This document shows positions 10,099-19,167 of a stretch of 64,000 bases of DNA, one piece after another. The notes beneath the pieces are model-generated. The model did not search any database. It was not told the origin of the DNA and was given only the letters and a program-made list of their open reading frames with translations. A program made the position numbers and the translations under genes. Origin of the DNA: Mycobacterium heckeshornense (GTDB taxonomy: Bacteria > Actinomycetota > Actinomycetes > Mycobacteriales > Mycobacteriaceae); contig NZ_AP024237.1 in NCBI RefSeq assembly GCF_016592155.1, forward strand, positions 2,046,001-2,110,000. The letters run 5' to 3'. Every line of letters starts with the position of its first letter. Position 1 is the stretch's first letter.

Positions 10099-11871
10099 AT
10101 GCCAGCGTCCCAGCAACCAGCACAGCGCTTCGTCGACAGCGCCGACGGTGTCCGTATCGCCGTCTACGAAGAAGGCAACCGCGACGGCCCGGCCGTGGTG
10201 CTGGTCCACGGCTGGCCCGACTCGCATGTGCTGTGGGACGGTGTCGTTCCGCTGCTCGCCGAACGATTCCGGGTGATCCGTTACGACAACCGCGGCGTCG
10301 GCGGGTCGGCGGCACCCAAACCCGCCTCGGCCTACACGATGGCGCATTTCGCCGACGACTTCGCCGCGGTGATCGACGCCTGCAGCCCGGACCGGCCGGT
10401 GCATGCGCTGGCCCACGACTGGGGATCGGTCGGGGTCTGGGAGTACCTGGGCCGCCCCGAAGCCCGCGACCGGGTCGCCTCGTTCACATCGCTGTCCGGT
10501 CCCAGTCAACATCATCTCGTCGACTACATCGTCAGCGGCCTGCGCCGACCCTACCGCCCGCGAACCTTCGCCAGGGCGCTCAGCCAGGCATTGCGGCTGA
10601 GCTACATGGCGGTCTTCTCGATACCGGTACTGGCACCGCTTATTGTTCGACTAGCCCTGTCCAGCAAGGCAATTCGACGCCGACTTGTCAAAGGTATTCC
10701 CGGTGGGCAGGTCCACCACTCGGCGAGCCTTGCCAGTGATGCGGCCTATTCAGTAAAGACCTACCGCGCCAACTATTTTCGATCCTTCGCCGGTGCGCGG
10801 CGAGACCACTATGTCGCCGTGCCGGTTCAACTCATCGTCAACACCGAAGACCCCTACGTGCGCCCCTACGGCTACGACGCCACCGCGCGCTGGGTGCCGC
10901 GGCTGTGGCGGCGCGACATCAAGGCCGGCCACTGGTCACCGATGTCGCACCCGCAGGTGCTGGCCATGGCGGTGCATGAACTCGTCGATTTCCTCGACGG
11001 CAAACCGCCCTGCCGCGCGCTGCTGCGCGCTGAGGTCGGGCGCAGCCGAAAGTGCTTCGGCGACATGCTGGTCGCGGTGACCGGAGCCGGCAGCGGCATC
11101 GGCCGCGCCACCGCCCGGGCGTTCGCGCGCGAGGGTGCCGAGGTCGTGGTCAGCGACATCGATGAAACCGCAGCCAAGGACACCGCCGCGCAAATCGCCG
11201 CCGAAGGCGGCGTCGCGCACCCGTATCCCCTTGACGTCGCCGACGCCGACGCCGTCGAGGCGTTCGCCGAACAGCTCTGCGCCGAGCACGGCGTGCCCGA
11301 CATCGTCGTCAACAACGCCGGCATCGGGCAGGCCGGTCGCTTCCTGGACACCCCACCCGAGCGGTTCGACCGGGTGCTCGACGTCAACCTCGGCGGGGTG
11401 GTCAACGGGTGCCGCGCGTTCGCCCGGCGGCTGGTCGAGCGCGGCACCGGCGGGCACATCGTCAACGTGTCCTCGATGGCCGCCTGGGCGCCCTTGCAGT
11501 CGCTGAGCGCCTACTGCACGTCCAAGGCCGCCGTGTACATGTTCTCCGATTGCCTGCGCGCCGAGCTTGACGCGGCGGGGGTGGGGCTGACCACGGTCTG
11601 TCCGGGCATTATCGACACCAACATCGTGCACACCACCCGATTCGACGCGCCGTCGTGGGCCGCTGAGCGGATCGAGGGCCGTCGAGACCAGCTGCAGAGG
11701 ATGTTTTCGTTGCGGCGCTACGGGCCGGACAAGGTGGCCGACGCGATCGTGTCCGCGGTCAAAAAGCGCAAGGCGATCCGCCCGGTGACCCCGGAGGCGT
11801 ACCTGCTCTACGGGCTGTCGCGGATCGCTCCGCAAGTGCTGCGCAGCACCGCGCGCGGGCGCCTGGTGTAG
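10099..11871 (+). CDS. ephD: EphD: alpha/beta hydrolase fused to short-chain dehydrogenase
   Basis: The product has 590 residues in two domains. Residues about 10-300 are an epoxide-hydrolase-like alpha/beta hydrolase with HGWPDSHVLWDGV and the nucleophile region HDWGSVG (Asp nucleophile). Residues about 320-590 are a short-chain dehydrogenase with the nucleotide turn TGAGSGIGRATA, NNAGIG, and the catalytic YCTSKAA (YxxxK). In M. tuberculosis EphD has been linked to mycolic acid modification, with both domains needed. The start ATG 10099 follows GGAGGTCC. The gene is divergent from dlaT and its end overlaps the broken membrane gene on the other strand by about 60 bases. Confidence 0.93.
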   Translation: MPASQQPAQRFVDSADGVRIAVYEEGNRDGPAVVLVHGWPDSHVLWDGVVPLLAERFRVIRYDNRGVGGSAAPKPASAYTMAHFADDFAAVIDACSPDRPVHALAHDWGSVGVWEYLGRPEARDRVASFTSLSGPSQHHLVDYIVSGLRRPYRPRTFARALSQALRLSYMAVFSIPVLAPLIVRLALSSKAIRRRLVKGIPGGQVHHSASLASDAAYSVKTYRANYFRSFAGARRDHYVAVPVQLIVNTEDPYVRPYGYDATARWVPRLWRRDIKAGHWSPMSHPQVLAMAVHELVDFLDGKPPCRALLRAEVGRSRKCFGDMLVAVTGAGSGIGRATARAFAREGAEVVVSDIDETAAKDTAAQIAAEGGVAHPYPLDVADADAVEAFAEQLCAEHGVPDIVVNNAGIGQAGRFLDTPPERFDRVLDVNLGGVVNGCRAFARRLVERGTGGHIVNVSSMAAWAPLQSLSAYCTSKAAVYMFSDCLRAELDAAGVGLTTVCPGIIDTNIVHTTRFDAPSWAAERIEGRRDQLQRMFSLRRYGPDKVADAIVSAVKKRKAIRPVTPEAYLLYGLSRIAPQVLRSTARGRLV

Positions 11872-12219
11872 CCCGGGGTCAAACGTCGCCGGCCACCGCG
11901 CCCCCCCGACCTTCGGACGAACAGTGCACCGATAACGGTGATGACCCCGATCACCGTCAACGGGATCGACCACGAGCGCCGGCCCGCCAGCTCCGAATTA
12001 CATTCGGCCACGTAATTGCGGTGCGGGACAAGCTGACTGACGATCGGGATGTCCGGGGGGAGTCTTGTCCTTGGCTTCCTGGAGGTTTGACGCGACGGCG
12101 TTGCCGCAACCAATGGATCCGCCACCCTCTTGGGTCACCGACACCGGTAGCAGCAGGCCGACGACACCGGCCACCAGCAGCACCGCGCCCACCAACAAGA
12201 TCAACCGCCGCACCGTCAC
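11808..12219 (-). pseudogene. Small two-helix membrane protein gene broken by a frameshift
   Basis: From GTG 12219 the frame encodes a membrane helix (RRLILLVGAVLLVAGVVGLL) and SIGCGNAVASNLQEAKDK, then leaves the family pattern. In the +1-shifted frame the sequence resumes with DIPIVSQLVPHRNYVAEC, SELAGRRSWSIP and a second helix (LTVIGVITVIGALFV). The pieces join exactly at a run of six G (12055-12060, plus strand): deleting one G restores a single protein of about 135 residues with a periplasmic loop holding two cysteines. This looks like a small mycobacterial membrane family whose role I do not know. It is either a true frameshift or a homopolymer sequencing error. Its 3' end overlaps the end of ephD tail to tail. 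Confidence 0.7.
12055..12060. other. G6 homopolymer at the frame break
   Basis: Removing one G fuses the two halves of the membrane-protein gene into one open frame. This is the only plausible break point, because the conserved sequence continues within one codon on either side. Confidence 0.65.
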
Positions 12220-12428
12220 GCCCGCGCCCCTTTCCCACGATGTCAAGTAGTGCGAGGTTAGCCAATGCGGTCGACCGGTAAACGGTATTTCGCCCGAAGC
12301 CGGGCTGAGCAGCGGCCACGTCACCGTTCGACCTGCGTCGACGCAGTGTTGACCTGAGTCTGGCGCATTGTCGTCGGCGCCGTTGGGTACCCCCGCAGCA
12401 ATCAGCCCGATGCGAAAGGACCTTGCCG

Positions 12429-12813
12429 ATGACTGCCACACGAGAGCTGTCCGCGTCCCGTGATGTGCGCGCCTCCTGCCAGCAGATCTGGGTTTCGGGT
12501 CCTTGTGATCGACCGGTCCGCGCAACGCCCTTCGGATCTCGAAGCCCGTGACGCGAACCTGCATCTCGGGGCGCTCAACGGCGGAACCGCTCAACTGCAG
12601 CAGATGCTGGTCTTTCGTCCTGCCCCCGGGATGGGCCGAGCCGAAACCCCCGTCGAAGGGCTGTATCTGGGCAGCGTGTCAGCCACACCGGGAGGCTCGG
12701 TGCACGGCGCCTGCGGCCGCAACGCCGCCAACGCGGCGTTGGCGGCAGATGGCTGGACAGGCTGGCCGCGGCGCAAGCTGACCCGCACGGTTCTCTCGCT
12801 GCTGACGAAATAG
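12429..12813 (+). pseudogene. Deletion scar: start of a START-like gene joined to the end of an FAD-dependent oxidoreductase gene
   Basis: An ATG at 12429, behind the ribosome-binding site AAAGGA, begins MTATRELSASRDV, which resembles the first residues of SRPBCC (polyketide-cyclase-like) proteins, and then loses all similarity. From about 12487, in the frame ending at 12813, the sequence matches the last 100 residues of phytoene-dehydrogenase-like FAD/NAD(P) oxidoreductases: QRPSDLEARDANL, GGTAQLQQMLVFRPAPGMGR and GLYLGSVSATPGGSVHGACG. I read this as an internal deletion removing most of two neighbouring genes. The oxidoreductase remnant is firm; the SRPBCC assignment of 13 residues is tentative. 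Confidence 0.65.
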
Positions 12814-12885
12814 CCGCGTCGAATGTGGGCTTATGCCATGCGATTTCGTCTCATGCGTGTGGCAATTCCACACTCGATGACGGTA

Positions 12886-13157
12886 TCAGAACAGCGTGCC
12901 GCAGTACGGCACCCGCTCGGTCGCGAAGGCGGCATCCAGATTGCGCAGCGCACCGCTGCGCAATTCGGTGATGCGGTTCGCTCGGTGAAGTTCGTATGCG
13001 CGATGCGCACCCATGTAGATCGTTGCCAGCTCACCCAGCCCGAGTTTGATGTCCGCGGGCCCGTCATGCGGCGTGCATTGCCCCGCGCCGTCGCGAGTCT
13101 GCAATAGGAACCGTCCGCCCGCGACGCTCAGCGGGTCTGTGACGTCCAACACGACGG
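12886..13157 (-). pseudogene. 3' remnant of an Eis-like N-acetyltransferase gene
   Basis: The frame ending at 12886 reads VLDVTDPLSVAGGRFLLQT, then LGELATIYMGAHRAYELHRA and LRNLDAAFATERVPYCGTLF. This is the sterol-carrier-like C-terminal domain of Eis-type GNAT acetyltransferases, in which L-x-LxxLYLGG and LDxAFA...PxxG are hallmarks. The GNAT catalytic part is absent. At 13157/13158 the similarity stops abruptly and a piece of a different gene begins. Confidence 0.7.
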
Positions 13158-13328
13158 CACCAGCGCGCCCAACTGCCAGCATCGGTCCCGGAGCAGCTTT
13201 TCCAGCAACTGCACGTGCCCCACCGGTCCCTCGGTGACCCGGTGCGCTGCACGTTGCTGGACTACGTCGCCGATAGCGACGCACAGCGCAGAACCCAACG
13301 CGAGCAGAGCGCCGATAGCCAAGGCCAT
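13158..13328 (-). pseudogene. 5' remnant of a DMT-type transporter gene
   Basis: From ATG 13328 the frame encodes MALAIGALLALGSALCVAIG, DVVQQRAAHRVTEGPVGHV and LLRDRCWQLGALV, the first 57 residues of a mycobacterial drug/metabolite transporter-like family. At 13158 it runs into the Eis-like remnant in a different frame, so two genes have been fused by deletion with loss of both functions. Confidence 0.65.
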
Positions 13329-13539
13329 GAGCGGTGTCTCCGTCGATGTCGGACGCAACGTGAGCAACCGGTGCTGGTTGCCCTTTTTCCAGTCGTACCA
13401 TCCGGCGGCAACCACCTAGGTGACGCATGGGCCGCCGGACGTCGATGTGGCCAGCGCGGCCGAATCGGCGATGAATTCCCGCAAAAACCGGCCATCAATT
13501 TCCCGGTGCGCCGTCGGCCGCTGACATAGTATGTCCGCG

Positions 13540-14520
13540 ATGCCCACGGAACACATTGCCGACTCCTGCGTACTCTGGAGTGGCTTCGATCCATCGATCG
13601 TGGCTCGGAGCTATGCGCAGTTCACCGGTATCCTCGCCGGTTTTGCGTTTGTCGTCATAAACCTCGTGCTCGACCGTGCTTATCGGCGCCGCGCCGACGG
13701 CCATTCGCCGGGTGTGCGTGAGGTTGACCATGACACGTCGGTCGGAATTGCACTGGTGTGCGGATTCCTTGGTCTGTTTCTGACAGCCCTGCGATATAGC
13801 CTGCTGGCCGGCGAGCAGGGGTGCGCCCTCACCGACGGCCGAGCCGCGTCTGTAGAAGTACTAGCCGCTGTGTCGTTCGGGGCTTCCACCTATATGTTGC
13901 TTTACGCCATTGTGCAGTTTATTTCGGGTTCGGCTGGCGTGCTCACCCAACACTGCGTATTCATGCAAACGGTGCTCGTTCCCCCGATGACCGTTTTCTT
14001 TGTCGAAGCCACCCTGCCGCATCTGGCGGTCGCGCTGGGTGATCAGCAAACCCACCGGCCACTGCAGCCCTTCTGGGACAACGCAACCCAGCTTGCGATT
14101 CCCATACCGCTAGCGATCTTGATCGTCTGCGCAGCGGCATGGCTCGGTGGGGTCAAACGCCGGCGTTCGGAATCACCCACGAGCGATATCGCCCGAACCG
14201 TCCGACGGGTCATCCCATACATTACTGTCGCCATCGTCGGCGCCGTGATAATACGGTCCATTGTTTCGTTGCCTCCGACAAATCCGGCTGCGCATATCGG
14301 TGCACGCGAAGCATGGCTATGGATAGTCCTGCTTTGTGTCACAGTGGTGATTCAAAGTGCGGCCCTGTCATTTCAGAAAAGTGTGGAAGTGCCGATTCTC
14401 CCCGGGGAGAAACAAGACCTGGGCGACGACATGTTCGACATCCCGACTGGTGATCTTGATGGCTACCGTAAACCTTCAATTATGGGCCGCTGGACTCAAC
14501 GGCAGCGCCGCAACAGCTAG
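13540..14520 (+). CDS. Orphan multi-pass membrane protein
   Basis: I do not recognise the family. The product is about 326 residues with seven or so hydrophobic segments: FTGILAGFAFVVINLVL, GIALVCGFLGLFLTALRYSLL, SVEVLAAVSFGASTYMLLYA, TVLVPPMTVFFVEATL, LAIPIPLAILIVCAAAWLGG, VIPYITVAIVGAVIIRSI and LWIVLLCVTVVIQSAALS. A soluble acidic tail (GEKQDLGDDMFDIPTGDLDG) follows. ATG 13540 is preferred; one further Met lies three codons upstream. The base composition looks less GC-rich than in the neighbouring core genes. It sits between gene remnants and a PE/PPE pair, so it was probably acquired with, or survived in, this island. The coding assignment is supported by its length and consistent hydrophobic pattern. 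Confidence 0.65.
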   Translation: MPTEHIADSCVLWSGFDPSIVARSYAQFTGILAGFAFVVINLVLDRAYRRRADGHSPGVREVDHDTSVGIALVCGFLGLFLTALRYSLLAGEQGCALTDGRAASVEVLAAVSFGASTYMLLYAIVQFISGSAGVLTQHCVFMQTVLVPPMTVFFVEATLPHLAVALGDQQTHRPLQPFWDNATQLAIPIPLAILIVCAAAWLGGVKRRRSESPTSDIARTVRRVIPYITVAIVGAVIIRSIVSLPPTNPAAHIGAREAWLWIVLLCVTVVIQSAALSFQKSVEVPILPGEKQDLGDDMFDIPTGDLDGYRKPSIMGRWTQRQRRNS

Positions 14521-14845
14521 CAGCTTTGTGACGCTTAAATTCGTTGTAAATTCGACCATTCTTCGAATATCGGGCCGCCGTTGACAATTTTGTGCAACTA
14601 TCTCTGCTGACATCTCGCTTCGTCGTGAGAAAGGGAAGGGATTGACCGCATAATCGACGTCGAATTGTCAGGCTTCGATGACCACCTCGTCCGAGCCGGC
14701 CTGAAAGGTCCGACCGTCCGCCCGGATGGTGCCCGGTACTACGCCTGTCTTCGCTTCGCGGGGCAGGCGTCATCGCGCACCAACGCGTCAACGCAGCGGC
14801 GGTGCACGACCGTCCCGGAGCGGACAGTGACCCGAGAGGAAAGAA
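14521..14845. other. AT-richer gap upstream of the PE/PPE pair
   Basis: The first 150 bases are noticeably AT-richer than surrounding DNA and contain no open frame that resembles a protein. The later part contains short GC-rich frames with no family features. It must hold the PE promoter; I see no clear -10/-35 pair. GAGGAAAG before 14846 is the PE ribosome-binding site. Confidence 0.4.
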
Positions 14846-15157
14846 ATGTCTTTCGTATCCGTCCAACCCGACATGCTCGTCACCGTTGCAGGCGACTTGG
14901 CCAGCACTGGCTCAGCCCTGAGCGCACAGAACGCGGCAGCGGCTAGCCCGACCGTCGGGATGGTTCCCGCCGCGGCGGACGAGGTGTCGGCGCTGACGGC
15001 GGCCCACTTCACCGCCCACGCCCAGAGCTATCAGGCCGTCAGTGCGCAGGCCGCAGCAATTCACGACCAGTTCGTGGCCGTGCTGACGAGCAACGCACAT
15101 TCCTACGCCGACACCGAAGCGGCCAATGCAACCGCTGCTGCTCTGGGAGGTGCCTAG
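14846..15157 (+). CDS. PE family protein
   Basis: The 103-residue product is a bare PE domain. It begins MSFVSVQPDMLVTVAGDLAS, shows the PE signature in VPAAADEVSALTAAHFTAHA, and carries the C-terminal type VII secretion signal YADTE (YxxxD/E) at about residue 91. PE proteins pair with a PPE partner in a helical bundle and leave the cell through ESX systems, usually ESX-5 for the SVP type. The partner is encoded 2 bases downstream. The gene begins after GAGGAAAGAA, a strong ribosome-binding site. Confidence 0.95.
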   Translation: MSFVSVQPDMLVTVAGDLASTGSALSAQNAAAASPTVGMVPAAADEVSALTAAHFTAHAQSYQAVSAQAAAIHDQFVAVLTSNAHSYADTEAANATAAALGGA

Positions 15158-15159
15158 CG

Positions 15160-16446
15160 ATGGATTTTGGGCTGTTCGATTTCCCGCTGTTGCCACCTGA
15201 AATCAACTCGACCCGAATCTATTCCGGTCCTGGCTCCACACCGCTGATGACGGCGGCGGCGGCCTGGGAAAAGTTGGCCACCCAGTTGCAGTCGACAGCG
15301 GCCTTCTATTCCTCAGCGATTTCGGCACTCATCAGCCAACCGTGGCAGGGCCCGGCGTCGGCGTCGATGGCGGCAGCGGCGGCCCGCTACGCGGGATGGC
15401 TGACCACCACCGCCGCCCAGGCTGAGCAGGTCGCGGCCCAGGCCGGGGCCGCGGCCAGCGCCTACGAGGCGGCGTTCGCGATGACGGTGCCCCCAGCGGT
15501 CGTCGCGCAGAATCGCGCCCAGCTCGCCTCGCTCATCGCGACAAACATTTTGGGCCAGAACACCCCGGCGATCGCGGCCACCGAAGCGCAGTACAGCGAA
15601 ATGTGGGCCCAGGATGTTGCAGCCATGGAAAGCTATGCCAGTTCCTCGGCGGCAGCATCGAAGTTCACCCCGTTCACCACCCCGCCGGGAACGGTCAATT
15701 CGGCCGGCGTGGTCCGCCAGGCCGCGGCGGTCGCCCAAGCCGCTGCACCGGCCGCCCTGGGGGGTGCCAGATCACTGACCTTCCTGGAATTTGGCGAACT
15801 TGGGGGGATTGACGTCCTCGTGGGGGCCAACGTCGCCGTAGGGGCTGTCAACATGAGCGTCAGCGCAGCCAACCTAGCCAGACAGGTCAACCGGGACGCC
15901 ATCGCCGACGCCAAAAACCCGCCGCCGCAGAAAGAGGAGGGCGGCGGGCTTCGGCTGGGCGGGCAAGCGAGGCTGGCCGCCCAGCCGGATGCAACCGGCA
16001 GGACGCGAGCTCCGGTCTTTGCCGGCGCGGGCCGGTCCGCTTCGATCGGCGCGCTATCGGTACCGCAGAGCTGGGCCACTCCCGTGGAGATTCGCCAACT
16101 GGCCAGGGCGTTGTCGACCAACGGCGCCGGCGCAGCGCCCGTTGTCGTAGCGGAAGATGCCGAAAACCCCTACACCGGAATGGCATTGGCGAGTTTGGCG
16201 GGCAGCGGCATGGGCGGTCTTGCCGCCCGGGGTACGCCGGCGGTCAGCACAGCTGTCGCCACGCCAGCCGCCGCGAAGCCCGCGGCCAAGGAAGCGGCGA
16301 ACCCGGCGGCGCGGATAGCGGCGATCCCCACGTCGAACACCGCGGGCATCTCCACGGCAGAGATCGCCGAAAAGGTCGCGGCGACCCTGGCAGCGATGCC
16401 CGGTGCGACAGTTGTGGTGGTACCGCCGCCGCCCGCCTCCGGATAG
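15160..16446 (+). CDS. PPE family protein, PPE-SVP subtype
   Basis: The 428-residue product starts MDFGLFDFPLLPPEINSTRI, the PPE motif at residues 12-14. The WxG turn of the second helix pair is QPWQGPAS. The SVP motif SVPQSWATP lies near residue 300 and places it in the PPE-SVP subfamily, substrates of ESX-5. The C-terminal half is Ala/Pro-rich and low in complexity, ending VVVVPPPPASG. It directly follows the PE gene, so the two should form one secreted heterodimer. In H37Rv no PE/PPE pair lies between ephD and pepB, as I recall. It stops 25 bases from the end of pepB on the other strand. Confidence 0.96.
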   Translation: MDFGLFDFPLLPPEINSTRIYSGPGSTPLMTAAAAWEKLATQLQSTAAFYSSAISALISQPWQGPASASMAAAAARYAGWLTTTAAQAEQVAAQAGAAASAYEAAFAMTVPPAVVAQNRAQLASLIATNILGQNTPAIAATEAQYSEMWAQDVAAMESYASSSAAASKFTPFTTPPGTVNSAGVVRQAAAVAQAAAPAALGGARSLTFLEFGELGGIDVLVGANVAVGAVNMSVSAANLARQVNRDAIADAKNPPPQKEEGGGLRLGGQARLAAQPDATGRTRAPVFAGAGRSASIGALSVPQSWATPVEIRQLARALSTNGAGAAPVVVAEDAENPYTGMALASLAGSGMGGLAARGTPAVSTAVATPAAAKPAAKEAANPAARIAAIPTSNTAGISTAEIAEKVAATLAAMPGATVVVVPPPPASG

Positions 16447-16471
16447 GGCAGCGCTTCTACGCCGCTTGTCC

Positions 16472-18007
16472 CTAGCCGTTCTCTGCGATGTCCTCGAGGA
16501 CGGCGATCATCGTGCGGGTCGGGACACCGGTGCCGCCCTTCGGGGTGTAGCCCCACGGGCTGCCGGTGTTGTATGCGGGTGTGGCGACGTCGATGTGCGC
16601 CCAGGCCACTCCTTCGGCGACGAATTCCCGCAGGTAAGTCCCGGCCACCAGCATTCCGGCGAAGCGTTGCCCGGTGACGTTCGCCAAGTCGGCCACTGTC
16701 GACTTCAAATCGTCCTTGAGTTCCTCGGGCAGCGGCATCGGCCAGCCGTTCTCGCCCACTTGCTGTGAGATCGCGGCCACCCGGTCGCGGAACTCGTCGC
16801 TGCCCATCACTCCGGGCGTGCGGGCGCCCAGCGCCACCGCCTGCGCACCGGTCAACGTCGACGTCTCGATCAGGTAGTCAGGTTTGTCCTCGCACGCACG
16901 CACGATGGCGTCGGCCAAAATCAGCCGGCCTTCCGCGTCGGTGTTGAGCACCTCACTGGTGGTACCGCCGTAGTGCGTCAAGACATCACCGGGGCGCTGG
17001 GCGGTTCCTGACGGCATGTTCTCGGCCATCGGCACCGTGGCGATCACGTCGATCGGCAACTCCAGGTGCGCGGCCAGCGCCACGGTGGCGATGACCGCCG
17101 CCGCGCCGCCCATGTCAGAGGTCATGTAGTGCATGTTGGCGGCCGGTTTGATCGAGATTCCACCCGTGTCAAAGGTGATGCCCTTCCCGACCAACGCAAC
17201 CTTTTTGGCCTGCTTGGGGTTTTTCGCCAGCCGCGACCCGCGGTGGATCAGCCGGACCAGCCGCGGCGGCCGCGACGAACCCTTGCCGACTCCGATCACC
17301 CCGCCGTAACCGGCCTTCTGCAGCGCTTTCTCATCGAGCACCTCGACATCCAGCCCAGCTGATTCACCCAAAGCCTTTGCGCGGTCAGCGAATTCGGCGG
17401 GATACAGGTGGCTGGGCGGGGTGTTGACCAAGTCCCGCGCGGTCGCGACGGCGGTTGCCACAGCCGCGGCATGGCTGGCTTTCCTCTTCGCGTCCTTGTC
17501 GGTGGATAACACCGTGATCTTGCCCAGCCCGGGCTCTTTGGGTGCCGTCTTGGCGGTGCGGAACTCGGTGAACCGGTAGCTTCCCAAGATCAGCCCCTCG
17601 ACCGCGGCGGCAGCATCCAGTTGCGAAAGCGTCGTGATCACCGCTTCTGCTCCGTTCAGTGCTCGTGCGGCCGCCCCCGCGGCGCGGCGAACGACGTCGG
17701 CCGGCCACTCCTCACGGGGTTTGCCCAGCCCGACCGTCAGCACACTGCCCACCGGCAATGACGGCGCTATCAGCCGGTGCACCTGCTCGGAGCCGCCCTT
17801 GGCGCCCAACGCATGCAGACTTGTCTCGATCTCCGTGACCGCGTCGGCGTCCAGGAACGGTTCGGTTGTGGCGACCGTCGCGCGTGGTCGGTCCTCATCA
17901 CCAGCCGAGACCACCGGAACGATCAGCACGGACTTGCCGACGCCGCGGCGCGGCAGCGAGGAGGCGACAGCGACGGAGGGGGACTGGTAACCGGTATGTG
18001 TGCTCAC
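16472..18007 (-). CDS. pepB: Leucyl aminopeptidase, M17 family
   Basis: This two-metal aminopeptidase (511 residues from GTG 18007) has the M17 fold. An N-terminal macrodomain-like part is followed by the catalytic domain with [16 protein letters not shown] (metal Lys and Asp), [13 protein letters not shown], and the signature [12 protein letters not shown], which supplies Asp and Glu ligands plus the catalytic Arg. GTG 18007 is chosen because a perfect -10 box TAGGGT (18020-18015, minus strand) ends 7 bases upstream, making it leaderless. The ATG at 18025 would lie inside that promoter. It is divergent from gcvT with only 39 bases between starts; the adenylate cyclase gene found there in H37Rv is absent. 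Confidence 0.95.
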   Translation of the reverse strand: MSTHTGYQSPSVAVASSLPRRGVGKSVLIVPVVSAGDEDRPRATVATTEPFLDADAVTEIETSLHALGAKGGSEQVHRLIAPSLPVGSVLTVGLGKPREEWPADVVRRAAGAAARALNGAEAVITTLSQLDAAAAVEGLILGSYRFTEFRTAKTAPKEPGLGKITVLSTDKDAKRKASHAAAVATAVATARDLVNTPPSHLYPAEFADRAKALGESAGLDVEVLDEKALQKAGYGGVIGVGKGSSRPPRLVRLIHRGSRLAKNPKQAKKVALVGKGITFDTGGISIKPAANMHYMTSDMGGAAAVIATVALAAHLELPIDVIATVPMAENMPSGTAQRPGDVLTHYGGTTSEVLNTDAEGRLILADAIVRACEDKPDYLIETSTLTGAQAVALGARTPGVMGSDEFRDRVAAISQQVGENGWPMPLPEELKDDLKSTVADLANVTGQRFAGMLVAGTYLREFVAEGVAWAHIDVATPAYNTGSPWGYTPKGGTGVPTRTMIAVLEDIAENG

Positions 18008-18014
18008 GGGTTTC

Positions 18015-18038
18015 ACCCTAACCACCGCCCGTTAGGGT
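18015..18038. promoter_or_regulatory. Symmetric leaderless promoter pair of pepB and gcvT
   Basis: A perfect inverted repeat ACCCTAAC-N8-GTTAGGGT puts the -10 hexamer TAGGGT on each strand. On the plus strand it ends 8 bases before gcvT GTG 18047. On the minus strand it ends 7 bases before pepB GTG 18007. Both transcripts would start at or next to their start codon. Confidence 0.65.
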
Positions 18039-18046
18039 CGAGTCTC

Positions 18047-19144
18047 GTGAGCAACGAGCTGCAGCATGGACCGCTGGAAGACCGCCACCGCGAACTCGGC
18101 GCAAATTTCGCCGAGTTCAGCGGCTGGCTGATGCCGCTGTCGTATGCCGGTACGGTCAGCGAACACAACGCCACCCGCAATGCCGTTGGCCTGTTCGACG
18201 TCAGCCATCTGGGTAAGGTGTCGGTACGCGGCGCGGGCGCCGTGCGGTTCGTCAACGCCGCGCTCACCAACGACCTGACCCGCATCGGACCGGGCAAAGC
18301 CCAATACACGTTGTGCTGCAACGAGTCCGGCGGCGTCATCGACGACCTGATCGCTTACTACATCGGCGACGACGAAATCTTTCTGGTGCCCAATGCCGCC
18401 AACACCGACGCGGTGGTCGCCGCCCTGCAGGCGGCCGCGCCCGCCGGGGTGACGATCACCAACGAGCATCGCTCGTATGCGGTGCTGGCGGTCCAGGGCC
18501 CCCGCTCGCCCGAGGTGCTCGAAGAACTGGGGTTGCCGACCCGCATGGACTACATGGCATACGCCGACGCGTCATTTTCCGGCGTGCCGGTGCGGGTCTG
18601 CCGCAGCGGCTACACCGGTGAACACGGCTACGAGTTGATGCCCCCCTGGGAATCGGCCAACGTGCTGTTCGATGCGCTGCTCACCGCCGTCACCGCCGCG
18701 GGCGGGCAGCCGGCCGGGCTGGGCGCTCGCGACACACTGCGCACCGAGATGGGCTACCCGCTGCACGGTCATGAACTCTCGGCCGAGATCTCGCCGGTGC
18801 AGGCCCGGTGCGGCTGGGCAATCGGCTGGACGAAGGAGACATTTTTCGGGCGCGACGCCCTGGTGGCCGAGAAGGCTGCGGGCCCGCGGCGGCTGCTGCG
18901 CGGGCTGCGCGCGGTCGACCGTGGAGTGCTGCGGCCCGGCTTAGCGGTGTTCGACGGGGACACCAAAATCGGGGTCACCACGTCGGGGACATTTTCTCCG
19001 ACATTGAAAACCGGCATCGCATTGGCGCTGATCGACACCGACGCCGGGGTCGAGGACGGGCAGCACGTTACCGTCGACGTGCGGGGCCGCGCCCTCGAAT
19101 GCGAGGTGGTGCGCCCACCGTTCGTTGAACCGAAAACCCGGTAG
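18047..19144 (+). CDS. gcvT: Aminomethyltransferase, glycine cleavage T-protein
   Basis: GcvT transfers the aminomethyl group from lipoyl H-protein to tetrahydrofolate, releasing ammonia. The 365-residue product shows [31 protein letters not shown] and the catalytic region [18 protein letters not shown] folate-binding stretch [12 protein letters not shown] and the C-terminal [18 protein letters not shown] of the family are also present. GTG 18047 follows a leaderless -10 box and gives the normal N-terminus. It is a single gene with ilvE following after 23 bases. It depends on lipoylated H-protein, linking it to the lipA/lipB genes 12 kb away. Confidence 0.95.
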   Translation: MSNELQHGPLEDRHRELGANFAEFSGWLMPLSYAGTVSEHNATRNAVGLFDVSHLGKVSVRGAGAVRFVNAALTNDLTRIGPGKAQYTLCCNESGGVIDDLIAYYIGDDEIFLVPNAANTDAVVAALQAAAPAGVTITNEHRSYAVLAVQGPRSPEVLEELGLPTRMDYMAYADASFSGVPVRVCRSGYTGEHGYELMPPWESANVLFDALLTAVTAAGGQPAGLGARDTLRTEMGYPLHGHELSAEISPVQARCGWAIGWTKETFFGRDALVAEKAAGPRRLLRGLRAVDRGVLRPGLAVFDGDTKIGVTTSGTFSPTLKTGIALALIDTDAGVEDGQHVTVDVRGRALECEVVRPPFVEPKTR

Positions 19145-19155
19145 ACGCGCATATA

Positions 19156-19161
19156 TACAAT
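19156..19161 (+). promoter_or_regulatory. -10 box TACAAT of ilvE (leaderless)
   Basis: TACAAT lies in an ATATATACAAT stretch, unusually AT-rich for this genome, and ends 6 bases before ATG 19168. Confidence 0.55.
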
Positions 19162-19167
19162 CGCAGA

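Noticed and set aside
18023..18046. Glycine riboswitch before gcvT
   Set aside because: The gcvT start lies 8 bases after a -10 box; there is no leader to hold a riboswitch.
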